The position numbers were made by a program, and so were the translations under genes. From NCBI RefSeq assembly GCF_021730395.1, contig NC_069364.1, forward strand, positions 81,895,501-81,959,500: a stretch of DNA of 64,000 nt, given 5' to 3'. Within the stretch, counting starts at the first letter, position 1; every line of letters starts with the position of its first letter. Below are positions 1 to 11,660 of this stretch, piece by piece. Below the pieces are notes generated by a model. It saw only the letters and a program-made list of their open reading frames with translations. It did no database searches and had not been told where the DNA came from. This DNA comes from Mercenaria mercenaria. Lineage: Eukaryota > Mollusca > Bivalvia > Venerida > Veneridae.

Positions 1-309
1 TTGAAAGCTGATGCGCTAGCTTTTGACAAAGAAATCCCTATATCATACACAATGTACTTAATGCGTGGTAGACTAACAAATAAAAATGTTATAGATCTAT
101 TATAACCCAAGTTTATGATTCGTTAGTAATGAAGTTTCGTAAAATATTACTATTCAGCAGGGAGACAGCCGATTACGTTATGTTTTGAGTCATACATTTA
201 CCAAGCTAAAATATTTTTAAAATCATTGAGATAATATTACTATCGAAATCAAACTATTACTATTATTAATGGTACTTGTTGTGAATGATATATTTTTTCT
301 TTCTTTAAG

Positions 310-1213
310 AAGTTCTCTAGAAGCAATGATGGCGTCATTTGGAGTTGTAATTGATGCAAACCAAGGTCATTGTTCACCTCAAGGAAAACGACGGTTTGAA
401 GAACCTCACGAACTAGGTATACTTTTCTGAGACAGCTTATCATTTATCTAGAATTTATAAATGAACTTAAGTCATTTTAGCTCTGTAACAGCCAAGAGCC
501 CTTTAACTTTGTTGCCGTGGCTCTCGGATCAAGAATGCCACTAGATAAACATAATTGTCAGATTTATCAAATCTGTAAGAAGCTTAATTGTAGGAACTCT
601 GTGAATTGATTATTCATAAGGTCGATTTTATATTTCAGACTCGGCTGAACTATCACCACCAAAGCAAGCAATGTGGCACTCTCCAATGTTTGTTGACCAC
701 AGACTTTCTAATCACATGCTAATGTATCCACCAATGTTGTTTCATCCGAACCAGTTTTTGGCAGCTCAACATACTGTTTCACAAAATATTTGCAAAATCA
801 ACGATGATGTTAACAAAGAGACTGACAAAGTTGAGGGCGTGAAAACAAAATCTAGCTCAAGTACAAGTGACATAAGTATCAGCTCATCTTCATCGTTTTC
901 GCCGTCGTCGTCGGTATCATATCTATCGTCAATGTCACCAGTTTCACCCCCACCAGTGTATCACCATAACCCAGAAATCCATCCTGCTTTCCCATATACA
1001 AGTGGCATTCAGTCGCCGTCCATCGATTCTCAAGCACTGGCAGTGTACTATAAAGGACTTTTACAGAATCCGTCATACCAGAACGTTATGTTTCTTCCGT
1101 CCACAATGTTTTCCTCCTCGTCGGGTCCGACGTATGATCATCATAACTCTTCTTCAAGAAAACTGAATACAGTTGAAGACAACAATAACACAGCGAAGCT
1201 GAATACATCATAG
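310..1213 (+). CDS. Last two exons of an unidentified Ser-rich protein (partial)
   Basis: Two exons read in one frame. Exon 310-416 follows a pyrimidine-rich AG and ends at GT 417-418 (phase 1). Exon 639-1213 follows TATTTCAG and ends in TAG. The split codon joins as Asp, giving ...KRRFEEPHELDSAELSPPKQ and on to MWHSPMFVDHRL. The second exon is His/Pro/Met-rich at first, then has a long Ser run (about 27 of 45 residues around nt 850-950), then Tyr/Asn-rich sequence ending KLNTS. No catalytic or DNA-binding domain is visible; this kind of tail is common at the C-terminus of developmental transcription factors, but that is inference. The start and the diagnostic domain lie left of the window. 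An AATAAA at 1255-1260, about 40 nt after the stop, supports a real 3' end. Confidence 0.75.
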
Positions 1214-1254
1214 TATTTCTGTTTCAAATTTGTGTATAATTATATATTATTGAA

Positions 1255-1260
1255 AATAAA
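1255..1260 (+). other. Poly(A) signal of the Ser-rich gene
   Basis: AATAAA lies about 40 nt downstream of the stop codon at 1211-1213, followed by T-rich sequence, as expected of a cleavage and polyadenylation region. Confidence 0.65.
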
Positions 1261-4090
1261 GATGATTGTTTTCCTTTCAGTTTGATTTGTTTGAACACAG
1301 GATACAACATTTGAACGTTCTCTCGTATGCGTGGTAAAACATGTATACACGGAGACAAACTCTTACAAAGAATTTGTACTTTCGTTACTTATACATTTCA
1401 ATGGCAAATGTCATAAACTCGTGGGTCAAATATCTATGGAAAGTTATTGTATGGGTGACTTTGAATGAGGCTATTTTGTCCCTGTGTATAACTTCCTATA
1501 CATGTGCATGTATTCGCCAACATTCTAAATCCTTGACCAAGATTTTTATATTTGTTTAAAGTACTGAATATACAATCGAACGAAAATTACAAGCATAATA
1601 CCAATGCTGATAATATCATAACAGTTTAATCTAAGTGAAAGAGAATTTAGACCCGACGTCTGAATTTCAGACACTGAACAGTAATGGAAATCCCAGCTAT
1701 ATAAAATCATTTCGCAATCAATAGAGAAGGTAATTTTTGTATAAGCTAATGAGGAAATGTGGTCATCTCGAAAGGTATCTGGGGGTGAAATGAGTAATAA
1801 AATTGATTTTCCATCTATTCATTGATTGTTGTTACATTGTGAACAAATTATGTGGTATTTTCTCCCACCTGTTTCACTTGACACCGGGTCACACTATTGA
1901 ATGAGACATTATAGGTTTTAACATCTTAATTCTGCTTTATCCTATAGGGGCATTATCTTCATCAAAACCGCATCAAATCTCATTTATTTTCTCGCGTTCA
2001 TGACAATTAGAGATTAACTTTTATTCGTCCTCGACAAATTGGAATGTAGTTGTCACTTCAAATAATCCTAAGATGTTAATGCCATCATCCCAGTACTAAC
2101 TTGCCCGGATCTCACGTCAGCCCATGGAATTTGAGAATCATTTATCTCCCCAGTGTTATGCAAATGTATAGGTGTTCCTTTGTCGCCGAAATTTGGTTAG
2201 AAATTCCTACATCTACATTAAATGTTTATACTCTTCCCTTATATGCTAGGTCATATAATGAAAACTGTTTTAATTGGCACTTTTGTTTTATTTCATTTAG
2301 CAAACCTCTCTCTAATATAGGTATTTCCTTCATTAAGCTTTAAACACTTGTGAGCTGGTTCATTTACAAAATTTGAGTAATAAAAATGCTGTGCTACACG
2401 ACACGTTTTGTTAAGTATAATGATTAGAAGAATCGTACGAAACATTGGACGCATTATGACGGTTTTACAAACGTTCCATGTGATTCAAGGAATGGAGTAA
2501 AATATTTCTTCGCAAGACAAAGTTTGACTTTCTTTTTGGCATCTTTTCAAGGGGCATGAAAAGTATTCTTGAATAAGCAAAAAGGTTGATATAAGTTGCG
2601 AGACCGTCTTCCGTAAAAAGTGTCAAATATAATTATGTATGCGTAACCTACTTTCTGGACAGTTGGTGTTTTGGGGGAATATTTGTTCTTCGTTTGTTCC
2701 CTTATTGCGTGATACTAAAGATCTTGTTGGTCTGGATATTGCCTGTGATGAAATAAATATTAGCAATATTGATTCTCGAAAAACTGTTGACAAAACAAGA
2801 CGCTGTATAGTTTGTAGAAGCACTGGCCTATATATCTGACAATACATCACTATATTTTAAAGCAGTTAAGAGGAAATGCATATTTTATTTCATAGATTTT
2901 CGCACTTAATTATAATTGATTAAAAGGTCAAAAGAATAAAAAGGTCAAAAGACTTTTTTACATGAATGCCCAAAAATATCAGCCCCTCAAAAACTATTGC
3001 CTGTTTGGCGCGTAGGTAACAAAATAGACGTTAACACCGGAGGCGTATCACGCTTTGTGAAATTTACAAAAATAAATCTTTTATTACAGTGACATTTGTA
3101 TATCATAGCAAACAGAACAATATCATACAAATGAAATATAATTAAACCGGCCCGATGGGCCTATAAGTCACTTTTTTACAAAACAATAAAAATTGCTGAT
3201 CTAAAAAGCAATGTATGGACAATTTACATAATTACAGAAAACAAATATAATGTAGTTTTAAATATTTGAAAGTTGATTTGAATTAACGATGGGTTAATGA
3301 CCTTCGTCTAGCAAACGCACATAACAGATATTTAACTGTTCTCCTTGGAAAGTCCAACAATAGAGTATTCATAAGTTCTTCTTCTGAATGTAAGTTTAAA
3401 TGTGACATTTAGTTGCTTAAATCTTCGAAAGGTTGTATTTTGTACTTTCTTCAGAAAATTGATAAACTATATAATTTTGTAAAGGTCTTTCAAATCTCTA
3501 AACAAATAAAGCAAATCTGATCTGATAGACGCTTCTGACTAAAAAATCATATATAACTTTTACCCGCCATCAATATTTGAACAAGGCGAAAATTTAGGGT
3601 AATCCAAAATATTGTAAAATTTTACTGTATTTTATCAAGAGTACAATCTATGTATGAAAAAATATGTGTTTTAATATTATGGCCCTTTTCTATGATAAAG
3701 GGGTAAATCACTTGTCACTTTACATGTAATGGCATAACTGGTAACAGCAGTCTAGAGCACGATTTTCTCGCGCAAAGAAAACAGTACCAAATATAGGAAA
3801 ACCTCTGCGCGTCTGTTGCATTGTAACATCCCAATTGCGCGCTGGCGCTGAATTTGAGTCAGTCGTGCCATGCAACCAACAATAATTTTTGAATTTATGC
3901 TGTTTTTCCAGTGAGTCAATCATCAATGTTTCCAATTACTAAAAAATTTCACAAAGAAAATCGTTAAGTAAACGTGCAAGTGTTTTGTGCAAAACGGCTA
4001 CTGGGGGACAACTGACTTCACGGGTGATCGATTTTTTTAATTTAACACGTGAAGTTCTTTAAAGGCCTAGATTCACTACTATATAAGTGT

Positions 4091-4110
4091 CCCCCCCCCC
4101 CCCCCCCCCC
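4091..4110. repeat. Poly-C tract
   Basis: Twenty consecutive C. Similar C/G homopolymers recur at 19403-19432, 21478-21493, 22328-22353 and 61958-61978. Exact lengths are prone to sequencing error. Confidence 0.9.
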
Positions 4111-4267
4111 AAATCCAATATACAACTCCCATCTTATCTGCTGCTTATCAGCGATTATGTAACAGTAACTGATTAGAGGGCAATTAGCACAGCAGGGACC
4201 CCAACTAGACCATGAAGATGTGTGCAGTGGAGTTGAAAGAAATTAATTTTTCTTCAATGAATGTGGA

Positions 4268-4410
4268 ATGATAATAATAATAATTATTATTTTGATATTA
4301 TATAGATGATAATAACTATTACTATAATGTTATAATAATAATAATAATAATAATAATTATAAATGTAATCATGATTGTTATCATCATTATTATTATTATT
4401 ATATTACATT
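4268..4410. repeat. ATA/ATT microsatellite
   Basis: Imperfect runs of ATA, ATT and TAA trinucleotides, partly self-complementary. Confidence 0.85.
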
Positions 4411-5510
4411 TAGGATGATAAAAGATACAGAAATAATACTGAAAATAATAATGATGATAAAACACAAGTATAGTGAAAACTTCATGAGTTCTTTGTGCTG
4501 ACAAACAGTATAATATAAAATTATTGTGTTCCATCTATACTCGACTATCATTTTCAGTATGTTGCCAAAAGGGACTTTTTTCATGCTTTGCTTTGTAACT
4601 TTGAAATGCACATACTGTTTTCAATTTTAGACAAATGTTATTTACAGCATTCTGCCAGCTTTAGATGAGTGAAAGTCACATTTTTCTGAAATATTACAAT
4701 TCTCCAGACAGAATTTGAAAAAATAAAAACTTGCATATTTCTTTAAGTAAGTCTCTCATTATTTCATTATTATGAATTATTTTATTTTATTATTGTGTTT
4801 GATCAACAATATTTTTCTTTACATAGAAATGCCAAAAAGAAACTGGTATAACTTTAAATGTTATCAATTATTCATTAATTTAAAATAAATTATATTGTTT
4901 CCCTTTCTCACTAATTGATACACTTGTAAGGTAGACTGACTCTCCGGTAAACAATGACCCTTGTTTATTGGAACCATACTGTGATGGTCATTAGCCTCCA
5001 ACTGTGCTGGTGAAGACAGAAATCCCTTGGCCCACTGCCAAAATCTAGGCCTTTAAGAGTAATGCGGTATGAGGAAAACAAGTAGAATTTATAAATTTAA
5101 GAAAATTATTAAAAAATACCCCAGTTATACATCTGGATAGTTTCTTTTGTTGTTCAGTATATTAGGTTTAATAATTTGCTTTTTAATGATGCCTTTTGAT
5201 GATAGAAAAAAATGAAAACTATACACAATAAAAGATTAATACATTTCATGTCAAAGAAATAATAACAAATTGATATATTTACAAACCATTTTATTTGTAT
5301 TAATACGGTAGTATCTATATCCGAATACAGTGTTAATCCTTTGATTATACATTGGTGTCTTTTAAGATTACACTTTGTTGACAGTAACTTCGCTATCGCG
5401 TGATAACCTTCTGATAAATTACCCACATTTTGGTAACATTTTCATATGTTCCTCAATAATGTCCAAACATAACACTTGTGTCCATGTTTTACAACGTATA
5501 CAAATATTTC

Positions 5511-5775
5511 AGTAACGGTGTAACGTAGAAACATTTAGCGGTAACGTAAGGCCTAACTAGCAAACAGAGGAATCTGTGTCTTTTGAATGATGATTAACTT
5601 TAAAATGAGACTGATAAAAAAAGTTGAAGAAGAAGCAGATGTGAATATAGAACCGTAAATATTTTTCAAATACAGTAACTAATTGACATAAATCTTGCAT
5701 TAATGACGCCCTGATAGTGAAACCTGTCAACTGACTTAGCAAAAAGATGTGACATAAGCAGCACGCTGCCAGATT
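5511..5775. repeat. Dispersed ~250-bp repeat, copy 1
   Basis: Starts CAGTAACGG and runs through GAGGAATCTGTG, a segment with GATGATTA..AATGAG.CTGATAAAAAAA, and GACATAAGC. A diverged copy in the same orientation lies at 15402-15640. No coding capacity or clear terminal repeats; family unknown. The copy lies about 0.4 kb beyond the globin stop. Confidence 0.75.
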
Positions 5776-6191
5776 AAATTGAAATAATTTTGCTGGTTCA
5801 AAGACAGGCAAATTAAGTTCATCTGGATGTGTTTGGTTATTAATTCTTCTGTAAGTTAAGGTTACTCGTAGGTTATACCTTATGCTACGACAAGGTTCTA
5901 ATTAATGACAAACACGAGATAAAAAAGACATCCATCAAAAATATAAATATATAAACATTACACTGCGAAGTCCGGAGTACAGACTGAACTCTGCTTGTTA
6001 TGGGGAGGTTTTCGCTCGTAACAGGTGAACTGACGATGAAATTGTCTAGATGTGAACACCGTGTCTGCTTTTGAAGGTAGGTATTAGTTCTAGAGACGTG
6101 TCACTTACAGAGACTATACACTATTTTAGATAAATACATTTCAGTGCATCAAGATCATCAAACACCGGTATTTTAATTACATCAAGGTTAA

Positions 6192-6755
6192 TCACTCAAA
6201 GCTTGCGTGGCTAGTTTTTTTCACTGCATCATGATATCCCTCTATGAGTTTAGATACCATAAACTCCATCATCTTAGCCCAAGCTATAGCAACTTCTGGT
6301 GTGAATTTTGTACGAAGCTCTCGCTCCAAAACGTGAGTTATTGCTATTGAAAACACACTAAAATATTCAACATTAAATCCTTTGTAATTAATATGCTGTT
6401 GACCAAGACCGAAAAGTAGTGGCGCCATGGCAGAGTCTAAAGCATTGATATTGTCTACCGCTGCACCGACCGCCTGCATGAACCGAGAAGCATGTCCTCG
6501 AAACTGACCATCTCTTAATAGTGCGTCTCCTGTTACATCATGGAAGGGAAAGATCTGTTTTATTGCTGGTTTTATTGTAAATATCCTGAGGAATATTTTG
6601 GCACCAACGCCTGGCATATCATTTGAAACGACGTTCCATGTTTTTTTTATGAGAACTTTTTGACGCTCTGTAATGTCACTACAGTCGCTTTTCACAGGTA
6701 TTCCATTTTTCTGTGCAATTTGACTTTTTGAAACTGTAGACAATGAACAACCCAT
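6192..6755 (-). CDS. Intronless membrane-type globin (globin X-like)
   Basis: 187 aa, haem-binding globin. Start chosen at the ATG giving MGCSLSTVSK: Gly2 and Cys3 fit dual N-myristoylation and palmitoylation, as described for globin X, which would tether it to the plasma membrane. The ~28-residue leader is followed by a complete globin fold: TERQKVLIKKTW (helix A), the CD corner IFPFHDV with CD1 Phe (F69 or F71), distal His E7 = H88 in FRGHASRF, proximal His F8 = H121 in GLGQQHINYKG, and a full G/H region ending EGYHDAVKK. Oxygen binding, redox or nitrite chemistry are the usual suggestions for this class. The whole frame is one exon, whereas animal globins normally have introns, so this is intron loss or an old retrocopy; the frame is intact. 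An ATTAAA on the minus strand (6172-6177) lies just past the stop. Confidence 0.93.
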   Translation of the reverse strand: MGCSLSTVSKSQIAQKNGIPVKSDCSDITERQKVLIKKTWNVVSNDMPGVGAKIFLRIFTIKPAIKQIFPFHDVTGDALLRDGQFRGHASRFMQAVGAAVDNINALDSAMAPLLFGLGQQHINYKGFNVEYFSVFSIAITHVLERELRTKFTPEVAIAWAKMMEFMVSKLIEGYHDAVKKTSHASFE

Positions 6756-6759
6756 ACTG

Positions 6760-7980
6760 TTGCCTTTTATATTCAATTCTTAAGTAATAAATATAAACTG
6801 TTTTCAAACGAGAACACACATCGAATAATATGATTAAAAATAAAACTTCCTGTTTTAAGAAAATGTCATTGTGTTTTTGGTAATTACATTTTAAATCCTG
6901 ATAATTACAAAATGTGATGAACTATAAAGTGTATTGATCCAATAATAGCAACAAATTTGTGCGACTGATTTCTGAGTTTTTATCTTAACGTGAAGTCTTC
7001 CGATTTAAGTGTCTCCTGGGGAAGAATGTATCTGTCACTCCGATCGTTAAGCTTGTATATTCATGGAACTATTTTCCATGAAATATGTTACTTTCTCATT
7101 ACTATGAAACGTTTTCCCGCAGGCCTGCACTAAATGGCCATTGCTTCTGCACGCGGCAATAGTCTTATATATCAACTTTTTTCCAACCTTTTTCATCAAT
7201 ATACAACAATGGCTGTACATTCAGCTATTCAAATTAGGGTAGTATTTTATGTATGAAGCATCAAGGAAAACGACTTGAATAATCGCCAATCTCTTATACA
7301 ATTGTCTAAGAATAAATACACGTGTCGCTGCTTGAAAATGTTTAATTCTTTGCTCAATTTTCAGACAATTGTGTTGTTGCTGGTATTTTGCAATTTATAG
7401 TCAAAATGCTAAATATATAATTTATATTTGAAATATACGTTAAGTGTAATTGCTATAGCATTTCATGAATACCATAATGTATTATATCAAAGAGATATCA
7501 CAATATCATAATGTTAAAAAAATATATAGACAATATACATATATTTTAAGTTTGTAAATTGTCCCTTTGCGTGTTAGGCGTGTTAGCGTGATAGAGATAT
7601 ATCAAATCAACAGCGTGTGTTAGGAAAAGAGACGTTGTGTTTGAAATGCATCTTGAACATGACTATACAGTTTGTTTTCCCTTAATTACGAACTGGTGAA
7701 CAAGTGAAAGCAAATAAATAACCAGCTAACGATGCACCGATCGATTGCGTTACAGGCAACTCAAAATAGGCTAATTACGTTTGTTTTGAACTGGGATTGT
7801 TAAAGAACAGTTTTTTTTCCTTCAGTCAGTTACCAGTTGCAAGTACAGTCAGTCACAATTTGGCTTCAAGTATCAATTCCTTCCAGTTGCAGTTACTGAA
7901 AGTCAATAACTACACACCAGATCCAAGTATTGCCGAAACTTTCAGTGATATATTAGTTTGCAGTTATCAGTAAATTGTTT
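6760..7980. other. Spacer upstream of the globin gene
   Basis: AT-rich, no gene seen. 7810-7975 has irregular short repeats of CAGTTACCAGTTGCAGT type. The globin promoter should lie in the first few hundred bases; no unambiguous TATA box. Confidence 0.5.
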
Positions 7981-8255
7981 TTATTTTTTTTGTTGGGTTA
8001 AACATCGCACCGACACAATTATAGGTCATATGGCGACATTCCAGCTTCGATGGTGGAGGTAGACCCCAGGTGCCCCTCCGTGCATAATTTCATCACGAGC
8101 GGGCACCTGGGTAGAACCACCGAGGTTCCGTAAGCCAGCTGGATGGCTTCCTCATATGAAGAAGTCAAAGCCCCGAGTGAGGCTCGAACCCACAGCGGTG
8201 AGGGCCAAGTGATTTTAAGTCAGCGACCTTAACCACTCGGCCACGGAGGCCCCCC
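7981..8255 (-). mobile_element. tRNA-headed SINE, well preserved
   Basis: On the minus strand the element begins with a tRNA Leu/Ser-like head: box A TGGCCGAGTGGTTAAGG (8227-8243) and box B GGTTCGAGCC (8181-8190). A body with GGCACCTGGG and its partial complement follows, then an A/T-rich tail near 7981-7995. SINEs of this type are copied by LINE reverse transcriptase after Pol III transcription. A diverged copy lies at 24885-25140 and a fragment at 31990-32080, all on the minus strand. Confidence 0.85.
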
Positions 8256-10632
8256 CGTTGTTTTTAAAGGTTTTGAATCAAAATCATTTGCTTATCGTGG
8301 TTGTACATTTTGGAACTAGTTTTATCTTTATCTATACAATCTAGAAATGAGAATATTCTTGAACATTTTCCAACTTTTGAGGTCGATTATAACTTAGTGG
8401 AGTGAGTAATTGTTGTGTACAACAAATGAATGTTTGAACCGATTTTCTTAGCTCCTGAGACTAAGTTAGAGATTGTTGGGTCTAAAATCTTACCCGAGGT
8501 ATCGACAGTCAGTCAAAATAGAAACAGTCATCCATCGATCTGTATTCTGAAAGAAGTAAACGGCTATCAAACATTTGTCTCATCACCGTTGTTTCTGTCA
8601 AGTATCTTGCTATAAAATATACATACGCTTAAGGTCAGTCGTCTGCAGATTTCACTAACTAGGTGTGCAATTCGTGCCATTTTTGCCTAAGAAAAGAGTC
8701 ACATATGGTTCCAGTAAACAGGGCTTATTGTTAAGACTGTATCAGTAAGTGAAGAGGAAGCAGTGTATTTTTTTAAATCAAACTTTTATTTAATAAATGT
8801 GAAATAACTTTTAAAATCATATCTATTTCTTGGCACTTTTTTCTTTAAAGAACAATGTTGTTCAACAAAAATAATAAAATGTAAGAAACTTATTTAGGAA
8901 TATATTTCAAATTTCACAATGTTTCTATGAAGAATTTAAGCATGTATTTATTTTTTAAGTGCTATCAACTTTTAAATTATAAAAATAAACATTTGTGTTA
9001 GATATGTACGAAAGCACATTTTGATTTTACTGTTTTCTAAGTATTGTAAAGAACATTTGTGCCATATTGAAAACTATATGTGGCATTTCAATGTTGTAAA
9101 ATTAAGCATGAAAACGGTACACATTATTCAAGTCATTCTATGAATCATAATAAAGGAACTGGACAGATAACTAATAATCTTATTATTAAAATTGAAAATT
9201 CAATACAGAAGAAATAGAATCATTTGATTTTATCGCTTAATATTATATTCAAATAACAGTGATTGCAGGTTTATCATAAAATAGCATTCCCATGGTATGA
9301 CCTTTTTTTATTATTACAATATTGGCAAATATTGTTTGTAAAAAAAACCCAACAAATTATTGAGTTTTCACTATACCTGTGTTTTATTATTACTATTATT
9401 ATTATTATTGTTGTTGTTGTTGTTCTTCTTCTTATTATTATTATTATATACAATTATAAGAGTATATTTCCTGGAAGCATAAAGCACAGCAAACAAAGCC
9501 AGAGTAGGGTTCAGGGAAGTAACACCACTAACAAAGCAATATACATTAGCGTATAATACGAAACGGACAAAAAAGCAAGTAGAAAAAGGGCATCCAAAAT
9601 GGAATATTTAGGTCGTGAAAAGCGGATATTTTTAAACTTATAAATTGTAGCATGGGGAATAACTTCTCATGCTATTTAAATGTAGTGTAAATTTTGTTCC
9701 TTCGCTTCGAGATAATAAACGGGCAGATATAAAAAAAAGTACAAAATTTCTAGTCGGTAGCCGAAATATTCAGTAAGTTATATCTTTCCATGATGTATCA
9801 TATCTTGTGTAATTTGAGCGGGAATTATTTTTATATACTCCTCGGTACTTTGGACGAAGATCGGGTCTGAGAGTGAGGTTTGGTTAACTATTTAATGGTG
9901 CTTTTTATTTTCTGACCGTTCCGAGGTGGTGTCCACTGTGTTCCTTTATCTGTTGCATTTGTATATGTGTAACTTTTATATGTTACTCATTAACACTTCC
10001 ATATATAATGAAGGGTGTTGTTTCCTATGAGCGCTTTTACTCCTAATGGGTTTTATGATTTGTAAGCTTTGGTGGCATCTGACGCTCTAAATTCTTTAGA
10101 TGGTACTTTGTATTCTGTTACAAAATTCAGCATGTTTTGAAAGTTGTATTACAATATAATACCCTGAGTATCCCGCCGTCTCAAAAAGAAACAAAAGAAA
10201 ACAATGACATTGTGTAACTATAGCACCTATATTGCAATAGAACTCATCATAAAAACAACGGACATTTACTGGTAAGTTTCGGGCTACGGTGCCCAGAGGG
10301 TATCTGCATTTCTCTTTATTTATGCAAGTATGTTTTTTATTTAATACAGTTGTTTGCCAGTCGGTTATAGATATATGTCAGCAAAGTATTTCTGGTATTT
10401 CACAGTTTGAATAGTATCAAACATGTATTTTACTGACCAGTACAGCACTACAATAATGTTAAAAACCAGTCCACAAAAAAATGAAATATACTACGGTTTA
10501 TTTAATTGTAAGATAAAAATATCTTTCACTCGTGAACACCTGAGCGGAAGTATTTGCTTATATTGGTACAATAATCTAAATACCGTCAATCTGCATAATG
10601 GTAATGAAAGTATAGTTATTTTAAATAGCTCA
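8256..10632. other. Intergenic DNA, no gene recognised
   Basis: AT-rich with short chance frames only. It contains an ATT/GTT/CTT trinucleotide repeat at about 9387-9450. Nothing else can be supported. Confidence 0.55.
9387..9450. repeat. TTA/TTG/TTC trinucleotide microsatellite
   Basis: Run of ATT, then TTG, then CTT, then ATT units. Confidence 0.85.
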
Positions 10633-11054
10633 GGCCCCAATTTCACGAAAAAAACTTAAGTAATTGCTTAGCTAAGTCTGTTATTTGAAATACTTGGTTT
10701 TGCCCTTTATGCATCTACACTGTTGACTTTTTCATCTATATCAGACCCGTGTATAACTATTTCATAGATCAAAAAACAACAATTCTGAATTTTACAGTAA
10801 ATGAAGTATATAAGTAAGAAATATAGTTAAGCAAATACTTAAGTTCGTTATCCCGTGATTAAACAGAAATATCGTATTTACGTGACTGGAATAAGTACTG
10901 CAGACAAATACTACTAACCATAGTTTAATTTAGCTATAAATACATTGGTAAAGAAAAAAATAACATCAAATAACAAAAGCTTAATCAATAGTAAGGTTTT
11001 AAAATAACAGACTTAACTAAGTAATTACCTAAGTTTTGTCGTGAAATTGGGGCC
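10633..11054. mobile_element. 422-bp MITE with ~55-bp terminal inverted repeats
   Basis: The left end (GGCCCCAATTTCACGA, then ACTTAAGTAATT..CTTAG.TAAGTCTGTTATTT) is repeated as its reverse complement at the right end, ending AATTGGGGCC at 11054, with a handful of mismatches. The interior is AT-rich and non-coding. The GGCCC start resembles PIF/Harbinger-type ends, but the target duplication is ambiguous (CAGG on both sides if the ends are trimmed), so the superfamily is tentative. Confidence 0.8.
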
Positions 11055-11660
11055 AGGACTATGTTGTAGCGAAGTGTAAATTAACTTCGAAAAAAACCCA
11101 CCTCTGCTGATTTTTATATCGTGTTGTCGCGTTTTCGTTATCGTAGTTTCGTGATTTCGCGTTTTCATCATCGTACTATCGAGTATCGCGTTTCAGATCA
11201 ACACATACAAAGGCGATGGGCCTAACGGAATTCCGTATGTTGGACACTTTGCTTCGTTTACCACAATATTACAATGAATACCATGGACGTATTTACTTAA
11301 ACTCGCAAAAAGGCTGAGCAAAGTTTTGGCTTGGATAAAAAGTGCAATATCCGTTTCAAACGCTTTAATACTACTTGTGTAAGAAACAGGAATATTGGTA
11401 CAAAAACTAGGACGTAGACAAAAATGTACGAAATCTGAAACACTTTCGTATTTGACTGTTTGTGACCTTGGTCTTAAGATCGGATAATGGACAATGACTG
11501 CGTAACACACACGGCAACGTCGTGTTACATATTTAAAGGCAACAACGTAATGACCCAGATAGAACAATGTTCCGAACCGACAAACGGACGGTCAGAGTGA
11601 ATAGGGGTACACCAATCATTATCATTTTAATTGATAGACTTTTATTTTCGTAACAAACCA
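11055..11660. other. 3' flank of esterase gene A with TCG-rich repeat
   Basis: 11118-11190 is a degenerate run of TCGCGTTTTCGTTATCGTAG-type units (about 10-11 bp). An AATAAA for gene A lies on the minus strand at 11641-11646, about 15 nt past its stop. A 124-codon open frame (11193-11567, minus) resembles nothing I know and lies past the gene's poly(A) signal. Confidence 0.55.

Larger units (their letters stand above)
1261..5510. other. AT-rich intergenic DNA, no gene recognised
   Basis: All open frames here are short and show no family motif. A poly-C run sits at 4091-4110 and an ATA/ATT simple repeat at about 4268-4410. Around 3130-3180 a short stretch (CCCGATGGGCC) looks like the 3' tail of a retroposon, but too little is left to name it. 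Confidence 0.6.

Noticed and set aside
5154-5811. Open frames of 84-90 codons on the minus strand
   Set aside because: Low-complexity hydrophobic translations of AT-rich and repeat DNA; the second overlaps the dispersed repeat.
11193-11567. 124-codon open frame on the minus strand past esterase gene A
   Set aside because: No motif, no signal peptide, overlaps a TCG-rich low-complexity stretch and lies beyond the gene's poly(A) signal; length is within chance.
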